From Candidatus Latescibacterota bacterium (GTDB lineage: Bacteria; Latescibacterota; UBA2968): a stretch of DNA of 64,000 bases. Made by a program: the position numbers and the translations under genes. Position 1 is the stretch's first letter. Every line of letters starts with the position of its first letter. Below the pieces are notes generated by a model. That model had not been told where the DNA came from and searched no databases. It was given only the letters and a program-made list of their open reading frames with translations. The DNA is taken from positions 1-64,000 of the forward strand of contig JAJDYX010000043.1 of NCBI GenBank assembly GCA_022824945.1, given 5' to 3'. Shown here in pieces: positions 41,956 through 50,060 of this stretch.

Positions 41956-44190
41956 ATGACCTGGACCCCCGTGACCAAACACATCTCAACGCCTTTTGCG
42001 GAAAACGTCTCCCCCGATAACGCCCTGCCAGAACACCCGCGCCCTCAAATGGTGCGCCAACACTGGCAAAACCTCAACGGCCTGTGGGACTACGCCCTCG
42101 AACCCCTCGGCACCACCAGCGCACCTACTGCCTATCAGGGTCAAATCCTCGTCCCCTTTGCCATCGACGCCCCCCTCTCTGGCATCATGGAAATTCTCCG
42201 CCCGAACCAGCGTCTCTGGTATCGCCGAAATATTACCGTTCCCGACGCCTGGACGGGCAAACGCGTACTCCTCCATTTTCAGGCATCCGATTGGGAAACC
42301 AGCGTCTATATCAACGGCGAAAAAGCGGGACAACATCGCGGCGGATACGACCCCTTTACCTTTGACATCACCGACCATTTAACAGACGACGCGAACGAAC
42401 TCACCGTCTCCTGCTGGGACGCCACCGAGCAACATCCCCAGGCCCTTGGCAAACAAATCATGCCAGAAAACCGCCAGGGATTTCGGTATCAACCCACCGG
42501 TGGCATCTGGCAAACCGTCTGGCTCGAAGCCGTACCAGAGCAATCCATCCGCACCCTTCGCCTTACACCCGATATAGACGCTGAAAAGATAGATATTATC
42601 GTCTCAGGCGAAAACTTAGAGAATTGCCAAATTCAAACAATCGCCTATGACGGCAACGAGCAAGTCTCAGAAGCGACTGGACAGACCGACCACACCATCT
42701 CCCTCGGCATTCCAAACGCAAAACTCTGGCATCCAGACCACCCCTTCCTCTACGACCTCAAAATCAAAGTACAACACGACGGCGAAACCATCGACACAAT
42801 CGACAGCTACTTTGGCATGCGAAAGATATCCATTGGCGAAGACGCAAACGGCATCAAACGCTTCCACCTCAACGACAAACCCATCTTTCAACTCGGTCCC
42901 CTGGACCAGGGCTATTGGCCCGACGGCATCCTCACCCCGCCATCTGACGAAGCCATCCTCTTCGACCTCCAGTACCTCAAACAAATCGCCTGCAACATGG
43001 TGCGCGTACACGTCAAAACCCATCCCGACCGCTGGTACTATCACTGCGACCGGCTCGGCCTATTGGTCTGGCAAGACATGGTCTGCATGCCCAAATTCGG
43101 ACAAAACGTCACCCCCGAAGCCGCACAACAATGGCAAACCGAATTTGACAACATCATGGACTGGCTGCACAACCATCCCAGTGTTGTCCAGTGGATCATC
43201 TTCAACGAAGGCTGGGGGCAGCACGACACCGAACGCCTCACAGACCGTGTCGCACAACGCGACCCCTCGCGCCTCGTCACCAGTGCCAGCGGCTGGGCCG
43301 ACATGGGCACGGGCGACATCTGCGATATCCACGACTACACCTTCTACCCGGCCACAGCGCAACAACAAAGCGCCAATGACCGCATCGTCCTCCTGGGCGA
43401 AGCGGGCGGATTCAACCTCTGCATCCCGGGTCACACCTGGTACGACCACGAAAAACCATCCGAACACATCGACCACATCAACGACATCACCCGTCCCACA
43501 TATCCAACGCCACAGGCAATGGAAGACGACTACCGCTTCTGGGTCGAAAACCTCCGCGCAATGGTCGGCCTCACCCCCCTCAACGGCGTCGTATATACCC
43601 AGATCACCGACGTCGAACACGAACTCAACGGCTGGCTCACCTACGACCGCAAAATCTCCAAAATCGACCCCGACGAACTCGGCAACATCCACGCCACACT
43701 CTGGGACCCCCCGCAATTTGAAACCATCATCGGTCCCCACACCGAATGGCGGTACAGCACGGACGACGTATCCCCTCTCCCCGCCATACACACCTCGCCC
43801 CGCGACAACCTGCCAAACTGCGGCGGCGACTGGTGTCAAACCCACTTCGACGATTCATCATGGAACGCGGGCACAGGTCCTTATGGCACAGCAGAAGGGA
43901 CCACATCGGACGCCCCCATCTATCTCCGCACCACCATCGACCTGAAACAACGCCTCGATAAGCCCCTATTCTACGTCACCTCATCTGCCGACTGCCAGAT
44001 CTTCATCAACGGCCAACTCATCCGCAGCCTCCGCGTCAGGCAGCACTCCGCACCCATCTCGGAAACCTGCGCCCTGCTCCATCCCGATGAATGCGACCTC
44101 CTGACCCCTGGCGAAAACACAATCTGTGCCATCCTCTTACCCTCTCAAACACCATCTTATCTGAGCGTTCAACTCCTGGACATAAAATGA
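41956..44190 (+). CDS. Glycoside hydrolase family 2 enzyme
   Basis: The 744-residue protein has the GH2 order: sugar-binding jelly-roll (about 35-190), immunoglobulin-like domain (about 195-290), and a TIM barrel (about 295-560) with acid/base Glu418 in F-N-E-G-W-G and likely nucleophile Glu482 in L-L-G-E-A-G-G. A further beta domain (about 615-744) follows. GH2 members are beta-galactosidases, glucuronidases and mannosidases; the residue context does not decide among them. No signal peptide is present, so it should act in the cytoplasm on imported oligosaccharides. It starts three bases after the PhyH-HEAT stop. Confidence 0.92.
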   Translation: MTWTPVTKHISTPFAENVSPDNALPEHPRPQMVRQHWQNLNGLWDYALEPLGTTSAPTAYQGQILVPFAIDAPLSGIMEILRPNQRLWYRRNITVPDAWTGKRVLLHFQASDWETSVYINGEKAGQHRGGYDPFTFDITDHLTDDANELTVSCWDATEQHPQALGKQIMPENRQGFRYQPTGGIWQTVWLEAVPEQSIRTLRLTPDIDAEKIDIIVSGENLENCQIQTIAYDGNEQVSEATGQTDHTISLGIPNAKLWHPDHPFLYDLKIKVQHDGETIDTIDSYFGMRKISIGEDANGIKRFHLNDKPIFQLGPLDQGYWPDGILTPPSDEAILFDLQYLKQIACNMVRVHVKTHPDRWYYHCDRLGLLVWQDMVCMPKFGQNVTPEAAQQWQTEFDNIMDWLHNHPSVVQWIIFNEGWGQHDTERLTDRVAQRDPSRLVTSASGWADMGTGDICDIHDYTFYPATAQQQSANDRIVLLGEAGGFNLCIPGHTWYDHEKPSEHIDHINDITRPTYPTPQAMEDDYRFWVENLRAMVGLTPLNGVVYTQITDVEHELNGWLTYDRKISKIDPDELGNIHATLWDPPQFETIIGPHTEWRYSTDDVSPLPAIHTSPRDNLPNCGGDWCQTHFDDSSWNAGTGPYGTAEGTTSDAPIYLRTTIDLKQRLDKPLFYVTSSADCQIFINGQLIRSLRVRQHSAPISETCALLHPDECDLLTPGENTICAILLPSQTPSYLSVQLLDIK

Positions 44191-44198
44191 TTTCCCCC

Positions 44199-44225
44199 TT
44201 CGTGTCCTTCGTGTTCTTCGTGGAT
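44199..44225 (+). repeat. 9-bp tandem repeat TTCGTGKHY, three units
   Basis: TTCGTGTCC, TTCGTGTTC and TTCGTGGAT run head to tail in the 52-base gap before sulfatase B. Such short TTCGTG repeats are seen in intergenic regions of many bacteria. No function is implied. Confidence 0.6.
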
Positions 44226-44242
44226 AAGAAAAAGGAACATCT

Positions 44243-45793
44243 ATGCAACCCAACATCATCATATTCCTCGTCGATGACATGGGCACGGGCGATACCAGCG
44301 CGTACCAGGACTGGACCGGCAACCAGGACGACGAACAACTCCACACCCCCAGCCTGGAACGCCTTGCGCGCCTGGGCGTGCGCTTTACCGATGCACACAC
44401 CCCATCAACCGTATGCACCCCCACGCGCTACGCCCTCCTCACCGGACGCTATTGCTGGCGCACGCAACTCAAACACAAAGTCGCCTTTGGTCCCCACTAT
44501 CCGCCACTCATAGAAAAAGAACGCCCCACACTCGCCACCATCCTCAAAGAAGCCGGATATCGCACGGGCATCTCGGGAAAATGGCACGTGGGCCTGACCT
44601 ACACAAAATCCGACGGCTCACCCGCCGAGGGATGGGATGACGCAGACGTGCGCCACCCCCTGACCGATTGCCCCGAAGAACACGGCTTTGATTACCACTT
44701 CATCACCAACCGAAGCCATGGAACCTCTAAAAATGCGGGCTGGATCGAAAACCGCCGCTGCATCGGCGCAACCGGCAAAAGTCCTCACGACATCGCGGGT
44801 TACGACCTGTACAAAACCGGACCGATGAACTTCCAGCACGCCGTCGGCTTTCTCGACGATCATCTGGACACAGACGACACAAAACAACACCCCTTCTTCC
44901 TCTACTACGCCGCCAATTCCAATCACACACCCCACACGCCTTGTGACGCGCTCAACGGCGTACCCGTCGCGGGACAGGCGCACTTCAAAAACAACAAACG
45001 CGAACTCTCGCGTCCACACGCAACCACCAACGATCCCAATGGCTGGGAAAGCACCGAATGGGGCAAACAGCGCGACCAGGTCGGTGGCTGCGAGCACAAC
45101 ACGCCCGAACGCCTCGACTTCATATACGAAAACGACGTCGCAGTCGGCCAATTGCTCAACTACCTCGAAACCCACGACGACCCGCGCAACCCGGGCCACA
45201 AACTCATCGACAACACCCTCTTCATCTTCTCCAGCGACAATGGCGCGGAAAACGCGGGCAAAGAATCCAGCGGCTACTACCGCGGTCGCAAAGCCCACAT
45301 CCACGAAGGCGGCCATCGCGTACCCACAATCGCCTTCTGGAAACAGGGCAACATCGGCGACGGCAACGACGCGACACCCGGGCGCACCAGCCACATCACG
45401 TATGGACTCAACGACCTCATCTTGTCCATCGCAGACCTCGTCGGCATCGAGACATCCTCACACGCAGGATTTGCCGAAGACAGCACCAGCATCGCGCCCT
45501 TTCTCACCGGCCTGAAAGACGAAGAATTTGAACCCCACCCCCTCGTCCTCCACGACGACTACATCATGGGGCCCATGCTCTCGCTGCGAGATGGCGATTG
45601 GAAACTGATCGTCGGACAAGAACTCATTACAGAAGGGAAATTAAAACACCACGCCCTCTTCAACTTAAAAGACAATCCCACAGAAGACGAACGCCAGAAC
45701 CTCATCGCATCGGAACAACACAGCCACCTCGTCGAGTCTATGTCTGAAAAACTTCTCGATATTTATCACCAGAAGTCACGAGATGGCCATTAA
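44243..45793 (+). CDS. Type I sulfatase B (no signal peptide)
   Basis: The 516-residue protein starts M-Q-P-N-I-I-I-F-L-V-D-D-M-G and has the formylglycine motif C58-T-P-T-R62 followed by Y-A-L-L-T-G-R-Y. G-K-W-H-V-G-L (about 112-118) supplies the conserved Lys and His, and D-N-G-A near 335 the metal Asp-Asn. The V-C-T-P-T-R-Y-A-L-L-T-G-R-Y pattern is closer to sulfatase C than to A. AAAGGAAC precedes the start. It ends inside the remnant of a NUDIX gene. Confidence 0.94.
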   Translation: MQPNIIIFLVDDMGTGDTSAYQDWTGNQDDEQLHTPSLERLARLGVRFTDAHTPSTVCTPTRYALLTGRYCWRTQLKHKVAFGPHYPPLIEKERPTLATILKEAGYRTGISGKWHVGLTYTKSDGSPAEGWDDADVRHPLTDCPEEHGFDYHFITNRSHGTSKNAGWIENRRCIGATGKSPHDIAGYDLYKTGPMNFQHAVGFLDDHLDTDDTKQHPFFLYYAANSNHTPHTPCDALNGVPVAGQAHFKNNKRELSRPHATTNDPNGWESTEWGKQRDQVGGCEHNTPERLDFIYENDVAVGQLLNYLETHDDPRNPGHKLIDNTLFIFSSDNGAENAGKESSGYYRGRKAHIHEGGHRVPTIAFWKQGNIGDGNDATPGRTSHITYGLNDLILSIADLVGIETSSHAGFAEDSTSIAPFLTGLKDEEFEPHPLVLHDDYIMGPMLSLRDGDWKLIVGQELITEGKLKHHALFNLKDNPTEDERQNLIASEQHSHLVESMSEKLLDIYHQKSRDGH

Positions 45794-45872
45794 AAAGCGA
45801 TCCGCCGTTCGCGGTATTCTCTTGACACCTGAACATCGCGTGTTATTAATTCGCATGTAAGAACCCGAAAGT
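45783..45872 (+). pseudogene. Truncated NUDIX hydrolase (5' remnant)
   Basis: ATG 45783, inside the sulfatase B 3' end, opens a frame with the NUDIX N-terminal pattern S-A-V-R-G-I-L-L-T-P then R-V-L-L-I-R-M. A TAA follows at 45858-45860 where homologues usually have Gln (CAA), and reading through gives E-P-E-S, which continues the family pattern. Similarity ends near 45872, and the NUDIX box (G-x5-E-x7-R-E-U-x-E-E-x-G-U) is missing. The gene was therefore cut short where the ATPase/TOPRIM-like pair begins. Confidence 0.65.
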
Positions 45873-45895
45873 ACGCTGATGTACAAGGACGAAAC

Positions 45896-47077
45896 ATGTT
45901 TATAGAGCACATCAAACTAAAAAATCTGCTCTCCTTCGGACCTGATACCGAAGCATTGGAACTTCGTCCCCTGAATGTTCTTATCGGTCCCAATGGCTCC
46001 GGGAAGTCCAATCTTATCGAGGCAATTGGCCTGCTGAAAGCCACGCCCAGAGACCTCACGGCCCCAATTCGGGAAGGTGGAGGCGTCCGCGACTGGATTT
46101 GGCGAGGTGATCCCAGAGCATCGTCAGCCCATATCGAAGTAATTCTGGATAACCCAAAGGGGTCGGCACTGCGATATTCCCTCGGATTCGCCGAGAGGGG
46201 CCAGCTATTTGAGTTGATAGAAGAGTTGCTGGAAAACAAAGAGGCATACAGCTCTGAAGAAAAGTCCTTTATCTATTACGAGTTAATGGGCGATAAAGCC
46301 CTTCTGAACTACAGTGGTGAATCGTACAAGAGTGATGAAACACGCCGTCCATTAATCCTGGAACAGATCAAGTTACAGCAATCCATTCTTGCACAGCGGA
46401 AGGACCCGGACCAATACCCGGAGTTGACATGGCTGGGCGAGACATTTGACCGCATGCGACTCTATCGCGAGAGTTCTTTTGGTCGCCGTACGCCGCCGCG
46501 TCAGCCACAACCCGCTGATCTGCCTAACGACTTTTTGCTCGAAGATGGAAGAAACTTGGGGTTGGTTCTCAATCGGTTGAAGCGAGAGCCAAAAGTTAAA
46601 GATCGGATTCTGGAAACCATGCGCCAACTCTACGAGGGCGTGACTGACCTGGACATCAGCATTGAAGGCGGAACGGTTCAGGTCTTCGTCCAGGAAAGAA
46701 ATATCATAGTCCCGGCAACGCGATTATCCGATGGGACGCTGCGCTTTCTGTGCCTGCTGGCTATCCTTTGCCACCCGAATCCCCCACCACTTGTGTGTAT
46801 TGACGAACCGGAACTGGGCCTGCATCCCGACGTTCTGCCAGTCCTTAGCGACCTGTTGCGCGAGGCATCGCAAAAGTGCCAGCTTATTGTCACAACGCAC
46901 TCCGACATGCTCGTGGACACCCTGACCGATACACCGGAGAGCGTCGTGGTCTGCGAAAAACACAACGGCAAGACGGAAATGCACCGACTTAACAAAGCCG
47001 ACCTTACCGAGTGGTTGAACCGTTACAGCCTTGGGGAATTGTGGACCAGAGGCGATCTGGGAGGAAATCGCTGGTGA
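45896..47077 (+). CDS. AAA/ABC-type ATPase of an ATPase-TOPRIM-like pair
   Basis: The 393-residue protein is an SMC/RecF/OLD-like ATPase. It has M-F-I-E-H-I-K-L-K-N at the start, Walker A G31-P-N-G-S-G-K-S38, a middle region with Q-motif-like helices (about 90-260), signature-like L-S-D-G-T-L-R-F-L (about 277-285), Walker B I-D303-E304-P-E-L-G-L-H-P, and T-T-H-S near 337. Stand-alone ATPases of this type pair with nuclease effectors in phage-defence systems such as PARIS, Gabija and retrons. It overlaps the next gene by GTGA, so the two form one unit. Defence function is inferred. Confidence 0.9.
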   Translation: MFIEHIKLKNLLSFGPDTEALELRPLNVLIGPNGSGKSNLIEAIGLLKATPRDLTAPIREGGGVRDWIWRGDPRASSAHIEVILDNPKGSALRYSLGFAERGQLFELIEELLENKEAYSSEEKSFIYYELMGDKALLNYSGESYKSDETRRPLILEQIKLQQSILAQRKDPDQYPELTWLGETFDRMRLYRESSFGRRTPPRQPQPADLPNDFLLEDGRNLGLVLNRLKREPKVKDRILETMRQLYEGVTDLDISIEGGTVQVFVQERNIIVPATRLSDGTLRFLCLLAILCHPNPPPLVCIDEPELGLHPDVLPVLSDLLREASQKCQLIVTTHSDMLVDTLTDTPESVVVCEKHNGKTEMHRLNKADLTEWLNRYSLGELWTRGDLGGNRW

Positions 47078-47682
47078 AGATCAAGGTTTTTGTCGAAGGT
47101 GGCGGGGAAACGAAGGCACTGAAGACAAAGTGTCGTCGGGGTTTCAGCATTTTTTTTCAAAAGGCTGGCATGGAAGGCCAGAAGCCGAGCGTAATCGCAA
47201 GTGGTAGTCGGCGGAGTGCCTTTAATGATTTTCGTGCAGCAGTCCGCGGGGCAAAAAGAGATGAGTTCATCTTGCTATTAGTTGACAGCGAAGATCCCAT
47301 AACAGCGGGATCCAGCCCCTGGCAACACCTGAAGGCGCGTGATAGTTGGAACCAACCCTCGGACGCTACGGACGACCAGGTACATCTGATGGTGCAGTGC
47401 ATGGAGGCGTGGTTCCTTGCCGACAAGGACAGCCTGGTAGCGTACTACGGAAACGACTTTAACCAGAACGCGCTTCCCGCTCGCCAGGATATTGAGAACA
47501 TCGCAAAAGACGATATATCGAACGGCCTAAAAAACGCGACGCGTTCGGGTGTTTCGAAAGGAGAATACAGCAAGGGGCGGCATTCGTTCGATATCCTCGC
47601 GCAGATTGATCCTGCCAAAGTAATTGCGGCATCGCCCCATGCGAAACGACTCGTCGATACCCTGAAGGCAAAAGTCGGATAA
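47074..47682 (+). CDS. DUF4276-like protein with TOPRIM-like motifs
   Basis: GTG 47074 overlaps the ATPase stop as GTGA and follows GGGAGGA, so this start is preferred; the product has 202 residues. The opening K-V-F-V-E8-G-G-G-E12-T carries the conserved Glu of TOPRIM-type folds, and L-L-L-V-D71-S-E-D74 resembles the acidic DxD motif. The C-terminal half is helical with a conserved-looking S-K-G-E-Y-S-K-G-R-H segment. DUF4276 proteins are commonly found after such ATPases. By analogy with PARIS AriB it may be a nuclease held in check by its ATPase; that is inference. Confidence 0.82.
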   Translation: MKIKVFVEGGGETKALKTKCRRGFSIFFQKAGMEGQKPSVIASGSRRSAFNDFRAAVRGAKRDEFILLLVDSEDPITAGSSPWQHLKARDSWNQPSDATDDQVHLMVQCMEAWFLADKDSLVAYYGNDFNQNALPARQDIENIAKDDISNGLKNATRSGVSKGEYSKGRHSFDILAQIDPAKVIAASPHAKRLVDTLKAKVG

Positions 47683-47740
47683 TTGACCCGCCCAACGTCT
47701 GCGCTGGCCCTATCGAGCACCTCTTCACCAAGGACTACCT

Positions 47741-48955
47741 ATGCCATCACCCTTCCCCGCTAAACTGCCACTTGAAAAACCGGATCGCGAACTCAGCGCC
47801 TCAATGGAACGCATGTACGATATATGGAATCCTCATGAAGACCGCGGCAATGAATTCTTTAGCAACTTCAAATACTCACCCCTCGAAGGATTCTCACGAG
47901 AACCCAACGTCTCCCGCCGCGACCCCTCTAAAGTCCTCCGCATCGACGGAACCTATTACGTCTGGTACACATGCCGACGCACAAAAGGCCCGCCCGTCGG
48001 CCACGAAAACGCCACCGACGACATCCCCTCTGTCGATTGGGACCTCACAGACATCTGGTATGCCACCAGCGAAGACGGCTTTCACTGGGAAGAACAGGGA
48101 CCAGCCGCCACGCGCCCACCAAAAGGCGAATTTGGCTGGCGCTCAAACTGCACCCCCGACATCCTCGTCTGGAAAAACAAATACTATCTCTACCACCAGG
48201 CATACAGCGAAGTCATTCAGGGCGGCGACTCGTGTCCCGTCACCATCGCCACCGCCGACTCTCCCCATGGACCCTGGACGCGACTGGGTAGGCCCATTGT
48301 GGAACCCGGCGGACCCGACGACTGGGACTGCAACTGCATCCACGACCCCTTTCCCCTCATCTACAAAGGCAAAATCCACATGTATTACAAAGGCTCGCCC
48401 GGTCAAAAACGCGGCGGCGCAAACATCATCCGCGCTCAGGGCGTCGCCATAGCCGATCATCCGGAAGGACCATACAAAAAATCCCCGCTAAACCCCGTCC
48501 TCAACTCCGGCCACGAAACCTGCCTCTGGCCCTACAAAGAAGGCATCGCCGCAATCGTCAGCCTGGACGGACCCGAAAAAAACACCGTACAATACGCGCC
48601 CGATGGCCTCCATTTCGAAATGAAATCCCTGCTCCAGGTACCCCCCGTCGCCCCCGGACCCTTTGTACCCGACGCTTTTGCCGACAACGGCGACGGCCGC
48701 GGCATCACCTGGGGACTGTGCCACATCAACCCGGACGGCGGAGGCAGCATGAGCGAATCCGTCCTCGCCCGATTCGACTGCGACCTCAGCCGCGACACAG
48801 ACCGTCCCCTCTTCAAAAACAACAACCTGCGCTTTGACGAACCCACCTACTTCCAGCGCGTCCTCAAACTGCCCGAATACCTCCAAAAGCAAATCCTCAG
48901 AGAACAGAATGATATCGACCAAAACACCATTGGAACCTTCAAGGAGCCATCATGA
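47741..48955 (+). CDS. GH117 family alpha-1,3-(3,6-anhydro)-L-galactosidase-like enzyme
   Basis: The 404-residue protein matches GH117 along its length: N-E-F-F-S-N-F-K-Y near 37, S-R-R-D61-P-S-K, I-P-S-V-D-W-D-L, H201-D202-P-F-P and G-H258-E-T. D61, D202 and H258 correspond to the catalytic Asp, Asp and His of characterised GH117 five-bladed propellers as I recall them. Known members remove 3,6-anhydro-L-galactose from agar oligosaccharides, but some subgroups act on other substrates. No signal peptide is seen. With sulfatases and GH2 nearby, a sulfated galactan is a reasonable target. Its stop overlaps the next start. Confidence 0.88.
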   Translation: MPSPFPAKLPLEKPDRELSASMERMYDIWNPHEDRGNEFFSNFKYSPLEGFSREPNVSRRDPSKVLRIDGTYYVWYTCRRTKGPPVGHENATDDIPSVDWDLTDIWYATSEDGFHWEEQGPAATRPPKGEFGWRSNCTPDILVWKNKYYLYHQAYSEVIQGGDSCPVTIATADSPHGPWTRLGRPIVEPGGPDDWDCNCIHDPFPLIYKGKIHMYYKGSPGQKRGGANIIRAQGVAIADHPEGPYKKSPLNPVLNSGHETCLWPYKEGIAAIVSLDGPEKNTVQYAPDGLHFEMKSLLQVPPVAPGPFVPDAFADNGDGRGITWGLCHINPDGGGSMSESVLARFDCDLSRDTDRPLFKNNNLRFDEPTYFQRVLKLPEYLQKQILREQNDIDQNTIGTFKEPS

Positions 48956-50028
48956 AAACGATCTACCGTTCAACACTCGTGCAAGGGGTGTGCTGTTTCC
49001 TGCTCATCGGCGGACTGCTCGCCCCAGCCGCAGAGGCCGTTAAATTTCGCACCGAAGAAGGTCAACTCCAGCAATCAAAATTCGTCATCGCCGTGCCGGA
49101 GTCCTGGAACGGGAAACTCCTGCTGCTGGCTCACGGCTATCGCCCTGAAAATGCGCCCCTGAGTGCCGACTTTCGCACAGAGTCACCCACGTACCAGCAT
49201 CTGCTTGCCGATGGCTGGATGATCGCATCTACCAGCTACCGCCGCAACGGAGCGATCGTCGTCGATGCAGCAGCGGACATCGAACTGCTACGCCAGCATA
49301 TTGTCCAAACTTATGGCGCGCCCAAACGTCTGCTTGTACAGGGTAGCTCAATGGGCGGTGCGATCGCGACCCTGATCGCCGAAACCGCTCCCGAAGGTTA
49401 TGACGGCTTGCTCGCGTTGGGGGCGGCACTGCAAGTGCGAGATGCAGAGCACCCCCACGAATGGAATTATACGCCACGTCTCCCGTTGCTCTTCGTCAGT
49501 AACCAGAGTGAAGTGGCGGGACCCCAAGCGTATATCCAGAAAGCGGTCAAGGCACCGAGTGTGCCAGTGCTCTGGTCTGTGGCACGCGACGGACACGTGA
49601 ATCTCAGAGAGATCGAACAAGAAACCGCGTTGCGTGCGCTCGACGCCTATCTGGACACCGGTGCGATAGAACGAGACAAAGATGCGACCATCGCTCCGGA
49701 TCATGTGTCGTCTGCGGAATTTGTGGAAGGTGGGGCTTACACAAAGGTAGAGAGTCTCTCCTCGACCTACGGCAACATCAACACCGAATTTATCGAGGGC
49801 GACCTGCAGCAACTTGGTATCTCTCCCAAAACCCGTTTCCAGGTCAGCTATGGGGCGCAGACGTTCACAGTATTGCTTGCCACCACCTATGGAGACGTAC
49901 CGCGGGGAGAGTGGGTTGCATTCCTGACAGCGGAAGGCCGCTTGAGGATTGCTCGCAACCACGAAAACGCCTCAAAGACACTTGGGTGTAAGGAGGGCGA
50001 CAAAATCCTCATCGCGCCCGCCGAATAA
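48952..50028 (+). CDS. Secreted alpha/beta hydrolase fused to a SAM-HAT C-terminal-like domain
   Basis: The 358-residue protein has a signal peptide (about 1-29, ending A-E-A) and an alpha/beta hydrolase domain (about 40-240) with nucleophile Ser133 in G-S-S-M-G-G and a likely His in D-G-H-V-N near 213. From about 262 to the end it resembles the C-terminal beta-barrel of SAM hydroxide adenosyltransferases: Y-G-N-I-N-T-E-F, T-T-Y-G-D-V-P-R-G-E-W, then L-R-I-A-R-N and a final E-G-D-K-I. The adenosyltransferase N-terminal half is absent. The extra domain may be a ligand-binding or oligomerisation module. ATGA overlap couples it to GH117. Confidence 0.8.
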   Translation: MKTIYRSTLVQGVCCFLLIGGLLAPAAEAVKFRTEEGQLQQSKFVIAVPESWNGKLLLLAHGYRPENAPLSADFRTESPTYQHLLADGWMIASTSYRRNGAIVVDAAADIELLRQHIVQTYGAPKRLLVQGSSMGGAIATLIAETAPEGYDGLLALGAALQVRDAEHPHEWNYTPRLPLLFVSNQSEVAGPQAYIQKAVKAPSVPVLWSVARDGHVNLREIEQETALRALDAYLDTGAIERDKDATIAPDHVSSAEFVEGGAYTKVESLSSTYGNINTEFIEGDLQQLGISPKTRFQVSYGAQTFTVLLATTYGDVPRGEWVAFLTAEGRLRIARNHENASKTLGCKEGDKILIAPAE

Positions 50029-50060
50029 ACCTTATTTTTTAAAACCATCCGGAGATCCCA

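Noticed and set aside
45822..45849. TTGACA with a 16-base spacer and TATTAA as the promoter of the ATPase/TOPRIM-like pair
   Set aside because: It falls within codons of the NUDIX remnant, so the match may be coincidence; it remains possible but unsupported.
45896..47682. Assignment of the pair to PARIS, Gabija or OLD proper
   Set aside because: The partner is not AriB/DUF4435 and has no UvrD-like helicase, and the ATPase carries no fused TOPRIM domain.
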